A DNA stretch of 46,700 nucleotides. Source: Actinomycetota bacterium (GTDB lineage: Bacteria; Actinomycetota; Actinomycetes; S36-B12). A model generated the notes under the pieces. That model had not been told where the DNA came from and searched no databases. It saw only the letters and a list, made by a program, of their open reading frames with translations. A program made the position numbers and the translations under genes. The first letter of the stretch is position 1. Every line of letters begins with the position of its first letter. The stretch is from assembly GCA_009700485.1 (NCBI GenBank), contig WLLZ01000002.1, positions 1-46,700 on the forward strand, read 5' to 3'. Shown piece after piece: positions 16,534 to 24,680 of the stretch.

Positions 16534-18037
16534 ACCGCATGACGGTCTCCTCAGTGATCTGACTTCCCGTCAGTTCGGCCGTAACCCTGCCATCGCGCAT
16601 GACCAGAACCCGATCGCTGACACTAATGAGTTCCGGTAGATCCGATGACACGACGATTACCCCGGTGCCCTTGTCGGCCGCATCCTTGAGCAAGCCGTGA
16701 ACCTGGGCCTTGGCGGCTACGTCGACTCCCCGAGTCGGCTCATCAAGGATCAGCACTCGGAGCGGCCGGTGCAACCACTTCCCCAGCACGACTTTCTGCT
16801 GGTTCCCGCCGGAAAGTTTGCTGGCCGGTAGATCGGGGGTCGGCGGCCGAACGTCATAGTGCTTAACGATCATGGATGCCAAGCGCTGCCGGGCGCGGCG
16901 TGCGAGGAACCAGAACCTACTGAGTTCACCGACAGAAGGTGCGACGGCATTGTCCCCAACACTTAGGTCCATTGCCAGTCCCTCGAGATGACGGTCCTCG
17001 GGCACGAATGCCACACCCAGGCGAATCGCCTGCCGATACGAGCGAAGCGGGACGATCTCTTCGGCTTCCCGCACACCGGCATCACCGTGGTTCAGCGGAT
17101 CGAGTCGACACACCGCGCGCACCATCTCGGTACGGCCCGCTCCGACGAGACCGCCTATGCCGAGTATCTCGCCTTCTCTCAGTTCGAAGGACACGTCCTT
17201 GACCACATCAGTCGACAGGTTCCGGACGCGAAGCGCAATCGGTGCGCCCGGACGGGGGGGGCGGATAAGCGGAGCACCAAGGTCGCGGCCGACCATGAGT
17301 CGCACGAGTTCGTCGGGTGACGAGGAGGCTAGGGTCACGTCGGCGACCTTGACACCATCCTTCAGAACGGTGGCGGTGCTGCACAGGCCGAAGATCTCGC
17401 CAATTCTGTGCGACACGAAGATTACGCTCATCCCCTCCGCCGCGAGTCCAGCGACCAAGACGGCGAGCTCATCTGCTTCGGTGAGCGAAAGCGTCGCGGT
17501 CGGCTCATCTAGGACCAGGATCCGGGGCGACTGTGTGAGCGCCTTGGCGATCTCGACGAACTGACGTTTCGCCAGAGATAGGCGGCTCACAGTCTCCTCG
17601 ACGTCTAGGCCCGGGTGCACCCGATCCATGATCTCCCTGGCCGATCTCAGCATCGCACGTCGGCTAACAAGGCCCCTCCGCAGAGGCAGATGCCCTAGCG
17701 CAAGATTCTCGGCCACCGACAGTGGCGGAACCAGGCTTAACTCCTGATGTACCAGGGCGACGCCCGCCAGCCGGGAGGCGTGAGGCGTGAACGAAAGCGC
17801 TTCGCCGTAGACCCTAACCTCTCCAGTGTCGGGGGTCTCAAGGCCGGCGACAATCCGCATCAGCGTCGACTTGCCCGCTCCGTTCTCGCCCACTATGGCT
17901 CGTATCTCACCCGGCGCCACCGACATCGACACCCCCTCAAGCGCTTGCTCGCCGCCGAACTGCTTCGACACGAATGAGATCGACAGGGAGGGGTTCGGAG
18001 CGAGCGACTCCGGTGCGTCCGTCATCTCTATCGCCAC
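16520..18037 (-). CDS. Ribose-type ABC transporter ATP-binding protein (two fused NBDs)
   Basis: A tandem-domain ATPase of the RbsA/MglA/XylG family, about 505 residues. The first domain has the canonical Walker A (GENGAGKST) and LDEPTATLS in its Walker B region; the second has the usual degenerate Walker A (VGAGRTEMVRAV), signature LSGGNQQKVVLGKWL and LDEPTRGVDV. It powers the importer formed with the two permeases and the receptor. GTG 18037 is preferred because AGGAG lies eight bases upstream; the frame continues to 18073 without a ribosome site. It is the first gene of the minus-strand operon that ends with the catabolic genes near 9.1 kb. Confidence 0.92.
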   Translation of the reverse strand: MAIEMTDAPESLAPNPSLSISFVSKQFGGEQALEGVSMSVAPGEIRAIVGENGAGKSTLMRIVAGLETPDTGEVRVYGEALSFTPHASRLAGVALVHQELSLVPPLSVAENLALGHLPLRRGLVSRRAMLRSAREIMDRVHPGLDVEETVSRLSLAKRQFVEIAKALTQSPRILVLDEPTATLSLTEADELAVLVAGLAAEGMSVIFVSHRIGEIFGLCSTATVLKDGVKVADVTLASSSPDELVRLMVGRDLGAPLIRPPRPGAPIALRVRNLSTDVVKDVSFELREGEILGIGGLVGAGRTEMVRAVCRLDPLNHGDAGVREAEEIVPLRSYRQAIRLGVAFVPEDRHLEGLAMDLSVGDNAVAPSVGELSRFWFLARRARQRLASMIVKHYDVRPPTPDLPASKLSGGNQQKVVLGKWLHRPLRVLILDEPTRGVDVAAKAQVHGLLKDAADKGTGVIVVSSDLPELISVSDRVLVMRDGRVTAELTGSQITEETVMRYATP

Positions 18038-18148
18038 GTTTGGTTCTCCTGTCGGGCTACGGAAATAGGTCATGCGTGGAAATACCGAGTGGCCACGCCG
18101 AGCATTCGCGCCTCGGCCTACCTCAACCTGATTCTGAGCGTGCGCTCA

Positions 18149-18214
18149 CCCTTACGCGGAGCCGTGAGCATGTCAAGCAATTTGACAGTTTTGGAACGGT
18201 ACGAGACCGAACTG
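18149..18214 (-). promoter_or_regulatory. Candidate promoter and upstream operator of the ABC/catabolic operon
   Basis: On the minus strand TTGACA (18176-18171) is followed after 16 bases by TAAGGG (18154-18149), a plausible -35/-10 pair about 110 bases ahead of the ATPase start. Just upstream, CAGTTTTGG (18186-18194) and CCGAACTG (18207-18214) form an imperfect inverted repeat in a position suited to an activator site. Pattern only; no transcript data. Confidence 0.3.
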
Positions 18215-18237
18215 TTATCTCAGGCCACCACACGTGA

Positions 18238-18580
18238 GTGGCATTCGGCGTGACGAGTCCCAGCACTTTTGGGCAGCCCCAGAACCCAGACCCAGGTACT
18301 CTGCGCCACGGGACTCCGCTAACCCGATGGTGAATCTCTGCCAGCCATTTGTTTCGCGCGACTACCAACTGTCTTGCATTTAGCGCCACTCGCGCCTGTT
18401 GCCTCGCTGGACAAACCACGTAGAGGCGACCAAGCTTCCGCGGATCCTGGGTCTCACCGACGGTGTCCGAAGTCAGGCGCCAACTTTGGCATCCGACGAC
18501 GGTCCCGCTATTAGTGGCCGTCTCTCATTAATCTGCACATATCGTGATTTGTTTGGCATGCTTCTGGTGTGCCCATTGTT
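18238..18580. other. Gene-free stretch
   Basis: No coding region, RNA gene or clear repeat was recognised in these 343 bases. They lie between the ABC-operon promoter region and the ISAzo13-type remnant and probably include the outer flank of that element. Confidence 0.5.
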
Positions 18581-19320
18581 ATGGAGATTGATGAGTCGGT
18601 GCCGGCGGCGAAGTTCGCGACGATCCTGCCTCATCTGGATGAGCGGCAGCGGCGTTTAGTGTTGGCGGCTGAGGCTAGGTAGTTGGGCCATGGTGGGGTG
18701 TCGCTGGTGGCCCGGTCTGCTGGCGTGTCTCGGGTGACGGTGACCGCCGGGGTCGATGAGTTGGATGGCGGTGTTGACCCCAGTCCGGGCCGCGCGCGGC
18801 GTGCCGGTAGCGGTCCCATGGCGCTGACCGAGAGTGATCCGGGCCTGCTGGCTGCCTTGTATGCGTTGGTTGAGCCCGAGACTCGCGGTGATCAGATAAC
18901 TGCTTTGCGGTGGACCACCAAGTCGACCCGCACGTTGGCCCGGGAGTTGGGACGTCAAGGACATCGGCTGTCCCACCAAGCTTTGGTCGGCTGCTGTCGG
19001 GGCCGCTGGACTACAGCCTGCAGGGCAACGCCAAGACCGTTGAGGGCAAGCAACACGCCCAACGCGATGCCCAATTCGTGTATCTCAACGGCAAGATCAC
19101 CGACGCACTTGCCGCAGGGGATCCGGTGGTCAGCGTCGACGCGAAAAAATGGGCACTGGTTGGTGAGTATGCACACAAGGGCCAAACGTCGCGTCCGGTC
19201 GGCGACCCACGCCGGGTCGATCTCCACGACTTTCCCGGTGAACTTGGCCAGGCAGCCGCTGACCACCCACGAATGGCACGGGGAATGGAACTACACCATC
19301 ACCGACACAGCCAAATGACC
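18581..19320 (+). pseudogene. ISAzo13-family transposase remnant
   Basis: The frame from ATG 18581 reads LPHLDERQRRLVLAAEAR, a TAG at 18680-18682, then LGHGGVSLVARSAGVSRVTV, LVEPETRGDQITALRWTTKS and GRQGHRLSHQ. Near 18980 the match moves to another frame: LLSGPLDYSLQGNAKTVEGK, RDAQFVYLNGKI and DPVVSVDAKKWALVGEYA. After DLHDFPGEL most of the catalytic domain is missing, and the C-terminal motif THEWHGEWNYTI appears in the first frame again. One in-frame stop, one or more frameshifts and an internal deletion make it inactive. It separates the ABC operon from the FAH-family operon. Confidence 0.8.
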
Positions 19321-19452
19321 GAGTTATTCATTGCCAGGCCCTTCGTTCACTTGGAGGAACCGAGCTATCAAATGTCAGGGTTTACGCGAAGCCGGCTGGC
19401 GGCGGGTTGACAGCGCACCCGTATCCGAGCGAAACTAAGCGAGCGCTACGAC

Positions 19453-19462
19453 TGGTATACCA
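19453..19462. promoter_or_regulatory. TGGTATACCA palindrome upstream of the FAH-family gene
   Basis: A perfect 10-bp palindrome about 90 bases before the start at 19553, with TTGACA 40 bases further upstream (19408-19413). The TnGTnnnACnA-like layout resembles GntR/FadR operators. No GntR gene lies in the window, and the nearby TetR protein could be the reader instead. Confidence 0.3.
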
Positions 19463-19552
19463 TCGCCCGGGAGAGCTCAAAGCGCGGTGCGATCGCCCCG
19501 AATGCCAACAGCCCTCAGGAATGGTCCCTTCGAGCAGTAGTTGGGAGTGCGC

Positions 19553-20425
19553 TTGCGGCTCATTGCATACGCAGTTGACGGCAGCCCGCGCCTCTTTGCC
19601 ACAACGGACGAAGGCATTCTGGACTTGGGCGAGGGCGGCCTGACCACGGTGCTGCCGCGTGGTCTGGACGACCTTCCCTCGGTTCTGGCCGCCGCAAGCC
19701 AGGCATTGCCGCGGGGTGGGCCTCCCGCCGGAGCCATACTGCTCGCCCCCATCTCGTCGCCGAGCAAGATGCTTTTCGTCGGCCTCAACTACCGCGATCA
19801 CCTCCAGGAACTGCCGCTCAGTGTGCAGCTGGGATTCTCAACGACCGAGCCAGCCGTTTTTTCGAAGCTGCCGAGCGCCATCATCGGTCCAGGCGCCGCC
19901 ATAGTAATTCCATCGGAAGTCGAAAGCACCGTCGACTACGAGGGTGAGCTCGCGATTGTGATAGGGCGCCGCGGCCGACACCTAACGAAGGAGAACGCGC
20001 TCAATCATGTTCTCGGCTACACAGTGGCCAATGACGTGAGCGATCGGGGGCTGCAATTCGATGGCGTCGGGCAGCTCACCATCGGAAAGGGCTTGGATAC
20101 GTTCTGCCCGTTGGGACCGGCCCTAGTTCTCAAGGACGAGATCCCGGACCCCACAGGCCTGCGGATCAGAACGACGGTGAACGGCGTGATCCGTCAGGAG
20201 TCGAACACCGAAAACATGACATTCAGTGTCGTCGACATTCTCGTATTCATCACCAAGTTCATCACTCTGGAAGTCGGCGACATCGTGTCCACAGGAACTC
20301 CAGGAGGAGTGGGTTTCATCAAGAACCCGCCCGAGTTCTTGCGGCCCGGGGACGAGGTGGTGGTGGAGGTCGAGATGATCGGACAGCTCAGTAATCCCGT
20401 CGTGAGCGCGGGTGCGATCAAGTAG
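19553..20425 (+). CDS. Fumarylacetoacetate hydrolase (FAH)-family protein
   Basis: A protein of about 290 residues with the C-terminal FAH domain. LLAPISSPSKMLFVGLNYRD introduces the domain; VDYEGELAIVIGRRGRHL and GYTVANDVSDRGLQ contain the acidic metal ligands and the NDVSDR signature; VSTGTPGGVGF and LRPGDEVVVEVEMIGQLSNP close it. Members hydrolyse C-C bonds of diketones, hydrate 2-hydroxydienoates or decarboxylate oxaloacetate. TTG 19553 is preferred: GGGAG lies five bases upstream and the protein then begins MRLIAYAVDG, as relatives do. It is 14 bases ahead of the FMN hydroxy-acid oxidase gene, in the same transcript. Confidence 0.9.
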   Translation: MRLIAYAVDGSPRLFATTDEGILDLGEGGLTTVLPRGLDDLPSVLAAASQALPRGGPPAGAILLAPISSPSKMLFVGLNYRDHLQELPLSVQLGFSTTEPAVFSKLPSAIIGPGAAIVIPSEVESTVDYEGELAIVIGRRGRHLTKENALNHVLGYTVANDVSDRGLQFDGVGQLTIGKGLDTFCPLGPALVLKDEIPDPTGLRIRTTVNGVIRQESNTENMTFSVVDILVFITKFITLEVGDIVSTGTPGGVGFIKNPPEFLRPGDEVVVEVEMIGQLSNPVVSAGAIK

Positions 20426-20439
20426 AAGGGACAGTCCAC

Positions 20440-21669
20440 ATGCGCGCGTTCCGCAAGCTTCTGCAGGACCAGATCTCCGGCGACCTCAGGTCACTACCGA
20501 TGCGTGTACGCCGTTTAGTTAGCCCCGAACGGCGGCTAGCGCGCGCGCGCAACATCGACGACCTTCGCACACTTGCCCGCTCGTCAGTCCCTCGCACGGT
20601 GTTCGACTTCATCGATGGTGCCGCGAACGACGAACTGGCACTCTTGCGAAACAGGCAGGGCTTCAGGGACATACAAGTTTACCCACGCTCGTTCGTCGAC
20701 GTGTCAACCATTGATCTATCGACCGATGTCCTTGGCACTCGCATCAGCATGCCGATCCTCGGCGCACCCACCGGACTATCAGGGCTCGCCCACGCCGATG
20801 GCGAGGTGGGCATCGCGCGCGCCGTTCATGCTGCGGGTTCGATCTACACCCTCTCCTCGATGGCCTCCTACTCGATTGAGGAACTCGCCCGAGAGGCGCC
20901 CGGCCCTAAGTGGTTTCAGCTGTATCTCTGGAAGGACCTCGGGTTCGTTAGAGAACTGCTGGTTCGAGCGCGGGAGTCGGGTTACCTGGCCGTGGTGGTG
21001 ACGGCCGACGTCGCGCGAGCTGGGCGTCGCGAGCGGGACCAGCGCAACGGCTTTTCGATCCCGCCCCGCGTCACGGTCCGATCCCTTCTCGGGGGGGTTC
21101 GCCACCCCGGCTGGTCCACTTCTTTCGTCAGGCATGAACGCTTCGTAATCGCCACCATGCCTGCGAACGCTGGAAGCAGCAAGGTAGTCGACCTAGCCGA
21201 GTTCAATAAGAGCCAGTTCGATGCCTCGGTGACGTGGGAACGCCTTGAATGGTTGCGCGAGCAGTGGACCGGCCCTATCGTCGTCAAGGGACTCATGCAC
21301 CCCGACGACGCCCTTCGGGCTACCCGGATCGGGGCCAACGCGATTGGCGTCTCCAACCACGGGGGCCGGCAACTTGACGATGCCCCGTCGAGCATCTCCA
21401 TGCTCCCCGCAGTGGTCGACGCGGTGTCCGACTCTGCCGAGATCTTCCTGGACAGCGGTATTCGACGAGGTAGCGACGTGCTCAAGGCCCTCGCATCCGG
21501 GGCGCGTGCCTGCCTGGTCGGACGCCCACTCCTCTACGGGCTCGCTGTTGCCGGTGAGCCAGGGGTGGCACGGGCCCTGAGTATCCTGAGCGAAGAGTTA
21601 GAGACCGCAATGGCCCTAGCCGGAGCCAACTCCGTCGATGTCCTCAACGCAAGCTACCTGGTCCGATGA
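20440..21669 (+). CDS. FMN-dependent alpha-hydroxy-acid oxidase/dehydrogenase
   Basis: A 409-residue protein of the LldD/glycolate oxidase/mandelate dehydrogenase family. It begins with the DLRTLARSSVPRTVFDFIDG motif (substrate and FMN shell), has VVKGLMHPDD with the FMN-binding Lys near residue 283, SNHGGRQLD with catalytic His307 and Arg310, and the phosphate-binding IFLDSGIRRGSDVLKALASG. It would oxidise an (S)-2-hydroxy acid to a 2-oxoacid. The internal loop GGVRHPGWSTSFV resembles that of mycofactocin-associated MftD/LldD-type proteins, but this is weak. ATG 20440 follows AAGGG closely. Its 2-oxoacid product could feed the TPP-dependent E1 complex encoded at 28-31 kb; that is inference. 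Confidence 0.9.
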   Translation: MRAFRKLLQDQISGDLRSLPMRVRRLVSPERRLARARNIDDLRTLARSSVPRTVFDFIDGAANDELALLRNRQGFRDIQVYPRSFVDVSTIDLSTDVLGTRISMPILGAPTGLSGLAHADGEVGIARAVHAAGSIYTLSSMASYSIEELAREAPGPKWFQLYLWKDLGFVRELLVRARESGYLAVVVTADVARAGRRERDQRNGFSIPPRVTVRSLLGGVRHPGWSTSFVRHERFVIATMPANAGSSKVVDLAEFNKSQFDASVTWERLEWLREQWTGPIVVKGLMHPDDALRATRIGANAIGVSNHGGRQLDDAPSSISMLPAVVDAVSDSAEIFLDSGIRRGSDVLKALASGARACLVGRPLLYGLAVAGEPGVARALSILSEELETAMALAGANSVDVLNASYLVR

Positions 21670-21778
21670 GAGTCGACGTGGCTTCACCCCCACGCGACCG
21701 TAGAGTAGAGGGATTAGCGAACGTGATACACCATGGCACGGACTCGAGCACCGGCCACCGCTATGAGGAGGCGTCGCG

Positions 21779-22381
21779 ATGGCCCATCGACTGACCAGCA
21801 ACAATGACGCCCTTTGGGAGGTTGGCCTCAGCGGCCGCACCAAGGCCCAGCGACTCATCCTCGCCGCGGCAGTCGACTCGATGTCAACCCTCGGTTACCA
21901 CGGTTCGACCACTCGCGGCATCGCGAAGGCCGCTGGACAGAGTCCTTCGGCCCTGTATGTGTATTACCGGACCAAAGAGGAGTTGCTCTTCGAGATATGC
22001 CTTGTCGCCCATCGATCTGTCCTCAACTGGACCCAACAGGCGGACAACCAATCCACCGATGCCATCGAGCGACTGGCGTCCGTGACGCGTTCGCTGACCC
22101 AATGGCACGCTACTAACTATGCAATAGCCCGCGTCGCCCAGTTCGAACTGCCAGCACTGACCCTCGAGCACTTCTGGATCATTTCCCGTGTCCGTCGTCG
22201 GATCGAGAATCATGTCCGTGACATTGTCCGAGATGGTGCGTCAACTGGTCAGTTCACCGTGGACGACGTGACAGCGACGTCCATAGCGATCCTCTCGTTG
22301 ACCATCGACGTCGCCCGCTTGTTCCACCTGCAGGAGCACAACTCCGCCGAGTCTATCCTTGACCTCTACGTCGCCTTCTAA
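21779..22381 (+). CDS. TetR/AcrR-family transcriptional regulator
   Basis: A 200-residue TetR protein. The N-terminal HTH is TTRGIAKAAGQSPSALYVYY followed by RTKEELLFEI, and the remainder is an all-helical ligand-binding domain. GAGGAGG (21765-21771) lies seven bases before ATG 21779. It follows the FAH/oxidase pair on the same strand after 109 bp and probably represses these genes and itself until a pathway ligand (often an acyl-CoA) appears. It is convergent with the DsrE-like gene ending at 22419. Confidence 0.92.
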   Translation: MAHRLTSNNDALWEVGLSGRTKAQRLILAAAVDSMSTLGYHGSTTRGIAKAAGQSPSALYVYYRTKEELLFEICLVAHRSVLNWTQQADNQSTDAIERLASVTRSLTQWHATNYAIARVAQFELPALTLEHFWIISRVRRRIENHVRDIVRDGASTGQFTVDDVTATSIAILSLTIDVARLFHLQEHNSAESILDLYVAF

Positions 22382-22418
22382 CTGCGCATGGTCGGTGTGA
22401 TGAAGTAGGACGCCCTCG

Positions 22419-22865
22419 TCAGGCGGCTCCGAGAGTGGGTTTGCCGACACGGGAATCGAACTCCGACTGGCCCCGGGTCTGGATGTCGACTGTAACCAAC
22501 TGTAGACGCTTCGATGGGCCATGGCACAAGTGCAGAGGGAATCTTAAGTCGCTCGCCGGCAGCCACTGAACCCGATCCGGCCCATCGCTCTCGGGGGCTG
22601 CCCTGAAGGCTGCGCACTCCCGGCACGCGAAGATATCGATCTGGAGTTCCGCCATCTGCTCGAAGACCTCCCCGAGGCTCGACCATCCCTCGGCTTGCAG
22701 TGAGGCGTCGAACGGGGACAGCAGCGACGTGCCGTCCTCAATGAACGTCACCTGGCAAGGCCGCTCGTTTCTTGTGGTGAGTATGGCGCCCACCAGCGGC
22801 AGAATCGCCCTCAGTGAGTCCTTCGCGCCGTGCCTGACGGTGGTACGCATGGTGTTCGGGTACAC
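22419..22865 (-). CDS. Small protein, possibly DsrE/DsrF-like fold
   Basis: A 148-residue protein not recognised with confidence. The segments AILPLVGAILTTRNERPCQV, FIEDGTSLLSPF, GWSSLGEVFEQMAELQIDIF and ACRECAAFRA resemble DsrE/DsrF (sulfur-relay-like) proteins, in which a Cys sits at the end of the third strand. GTG 22865 is supported by GAGG five bases upstream. It is 30 bases downstream of another unknown gene and third in a minus-strand set headed by an SDR, so it is probably co-expressed with them. No signal peptide or membrane segment is visible. DsrE-like is a hypothesis. Confidence 0.6.
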   Translation of the reverse strand: MYPNTMRTTVRHGAKDSLRAILPLVGAILTTRNERPCQVTFIEDGTSLLSPFDASLQAEGWSSLGEVFEQMAELQIDIFACRECAAFRAAPESDGPDRVQWLPASDLRFPLHLCHGPSKRLQLVTVDIQTRGQSEFDSRVGKPTLGAA

Positions 22866-22895
22866 GTGAACCTCATTTCGATGAGAGGAAGGGAG

Positions 22896-23522
22896 TCAGG
22901 CCGTGCCCCTGGAACCCATCCAGAAGATGGAGGCGCAGATCGCGCCACTGCTGGCGTTGGTCGTCACCTGGTTTGCCATGTTGTGCGTATTCTCCCAGCG
23001 GAGGGTTGGCTGAAGCTCCTTGTAGGCGGAGACAAAGCCGAGGTCCGCATAGGCGCAGATGTCCTCAAGGTCGCTAGGTGCGTTGGTGAATGGGCTGCTG
23101 CCCCCGAAGAAACAGCGTTTCCGGCTCACCCATGCCTTCTCGTCGTCGTAGTCGGAGAAGGAGTAGGCCGCGTCGACGCCCATCATGGCATGTGCGTAGT
23201 CCTGGAACTCGGCGAACTGCTCGGCAGTCAGCGGCTCCCCTGGTTCAAGGCCCAATCGTGCCCGATACGTGCCGAAGATGCTCTGTCCGCCTTCGTAACC
23301 GAACTGGCGCGCCAACTCCTGGGCGGCTTCCTGACCGAACTTGTCCCGGACGTAGCGGAGCGCCGTGTATGCAGTCCCAGCTACGGCCTTGCTGAGCACC
23401 CAAACGAGGTCATCCCCAGTCACGTCCGTGACCGTGAAGTCGTAGGCAGCCAACTGCCTTTGACGTGCTTCGCTGATGTGCCCGGGGAACACCTCGTGAG
23501 ACACATACGGTTGGTAGGACAC
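22896..23522 (-). CDS. Conserved-looking hypothetical protein (possibly ATC-hydrolase-like)
   Basis: A 208-residue soluble protein whose family I do not recognise with confidence. A helical first half (VSKAVAGT-like segment, ALRYVRDKFGQEAAQELARQ) is followed by KRCFFGGSSPFTNAPSDLED, ICAYADLGFVSAYKELQP and a beta-rich end (TLRWENTHNMANQ, SGAICASIFWMGS). The layout faintly resembles L-2-amino-thiazoline-4-carboxylate-hydrolase-like proteins. GTG 23522 follows GAAGGGAG by six bases, a good site. It sits between the SDR (46-bp gap) and the DsrE-like gene (30-bp gap), so it is likely an enzyme or accessory of the same pathway step. Confidence 0.7.
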   Translation of the reverse strand: MSYQPYVSHEVFPGHISEARQRQLAAYDFTVTDVTGDDLVWVLSKAVAGTAYTALRYVRDKFGQEAAQELARQFGYEGGQSIFGTYRARLGLEPGEPLTAEQFAEFQDYAHAMMGVDAAYSFSDYDDEKAWVSRKRCFFGGSSPFTNAPSDLEDICAYADLGFVSAYKELQPTLRWENTHNMANQVTTNASSGAICASIFWMGSRGTA

Positions 23523-23568
23523 GTGTTACTCCCTTCGTCGCGTTCTAGTCGTCCAATTGGATCATTCC

Positions 23569-24312
23569 TTAGCGCGTGTAGAGACCGCCGCTGACGGTGA
23601 GGGTCTCTCCGTTGACCCAACTGGCCTCGTTGGAGACCAAGAAGCCGATTGGCTTGGCAACCTCCTCGGGTGTGCACTCCCTGCCCAGTGGGCAATTGCC
23701 GATAAGGAAATCTCGGCCAGCCTGAGTGCTCGTACTCTTGTAAAGTTCGGTGTCGACTAGCCCTGGTGCGATGGCGTTGACCCGGATGCCATACTCACCA
23801 ACTTCGAACGCGAGTGACTTCGTGAAGGCGGTGATTCCCGCCTTCGAGGTGCAGTACGGGGCCGCCTCGGCGCCGCAGGCCCATGCCCAGACCGATGAGA
23901 TATTCACGATGACACCCGACTGCTGCGCGATCATCGTGGGGAGGACGGCTCGACAGAAATAGAAGGTCCCCTTGAGGATGACGTCAGTGATTTGGTCCCA
24001 CACCTCGTCGGTCATATCCACCACCTTCATAGGTGTGTGGGTTCCCGCGTTGTTCACGAGCGCGTCAATGCGCCCGAACCTCTCGAGCGTCAAGGCAACA
24101 ACCTTCTCGACATCTGCCCGTTTTGAGACGTCGCAAGAGAAGGCCAAGCCCTCCTGTCCAGCCTTACGGACCTCCTGAGCAACCGCCTCAGCTCGTTCTA
24201 CGACCAGATCACAGACGCTCACGTGGTACCCGCGGCCGGCAAGCTCGAGCGCAGTCGCACGCCCGATACCCTGTCCGCCGCCAGTGATAATGGCAACCTT
24301 GGTGTCCGTCAC
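23569..24312 (-). CDS. Short-chain dehydrogenase/reductase (SDR)
   Basis: A textbook classical SDR of 247 residues: AIITGGGQGIGRATALELAG at the N-terminus, ALVNNAGTHTP, ISSVWAWACGAEAAPYCTSK with serine and the YxxxK pair, IRVNAIAPGLVDTEL, and WVNGETLTVSGGLYTR at the end. It is close in type to 3-oxoacyl-ACP reductase (FabG)-like catabolic SDRs, so it may act on a 3-hydroxyacyl-CoA or a cyclic alcohol. GTG 24312 follows GAGGGA by eight bases. It heads a minus-strand set with two unknown small proteins. Confidence 0.92.
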   Translation of the reverse strand: MTDTKVAIITGGGQGIGRATALELAGRGYHVSVCDLVVERAEAVAQEVRKAGQEGLAFSCDVSKRADVEKVVALTLERFGRIDALVNNAGTHTPMKVVDMTDEVWDQITDVILKGTFYFCRAVLPTMIAQQSGVIVNISSVWAWACGAEAAPYCTSKAGITAFTKSLAFEVGEYGIRVNAIAPGLVDTELYKSTSTQAGRDFLIGNCPLGRECTPEEVAKPIGFLVSNEASWVNGETLTVSGGLYTR

Positions 24313-24680
24313 GGTGGAAATCCCTCATCTCTCGTGGCAACCAAGCACTTGGCTGCAGAACCGGCCCGGTCAAGAATTGGTCGCCCACGGTGCAGGAACG
24401 ACCGTGGGCAGCCAACTTTTCGCGTTTCAAGGATTGTGCCCGCAATCCGGGCTGTCGGCATTGGTGGCAGCCACAAGATCGCGCGACGTCAGCGGGTCCA
24501 AGCAACAATCCCTCACCGCTTCCGTTACGGGTACCCAGATTTAATCACGGGACGGGCGCCTCAAGTGCCCCCTACTCGAGAATTGGGCGAACTCCCATTT
24601 CGAGTACAGCCCCACACCCACAGCTCGCACGGACACCGACCACCCATCGCGCGCGTCGATGGGCTCACGGGTCACTACAA
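24313..24680. other. Gene-free stretch with one 9-bp hairpin
   Basis: These 368 bases between two minus-strand SDR genes hold no recognised gene. GCCCACGGT (24383-24391) and ACCGTGGGC (24401-24409) form a perfect 9-bp inverted repeat with a 9-nt loop. On the plus strand it is followed by a short TTTT. It may end the upstream SDR transcript or serve as an operator for the SDR set starting at 24312. Confidence 0.45.

Noticed and set aside
22431..22466. Resemblance to the tRNA-Lys 3' flank (GAGAGTGGGT followed by a T-loop-like AATCGAACTCC), which could have been an attachment-site copy
   Set aside because: Only the first ten bases match exactly; the T-stem cannot pair and the stretch lies inside the coding frame of the DsrE-like gene.
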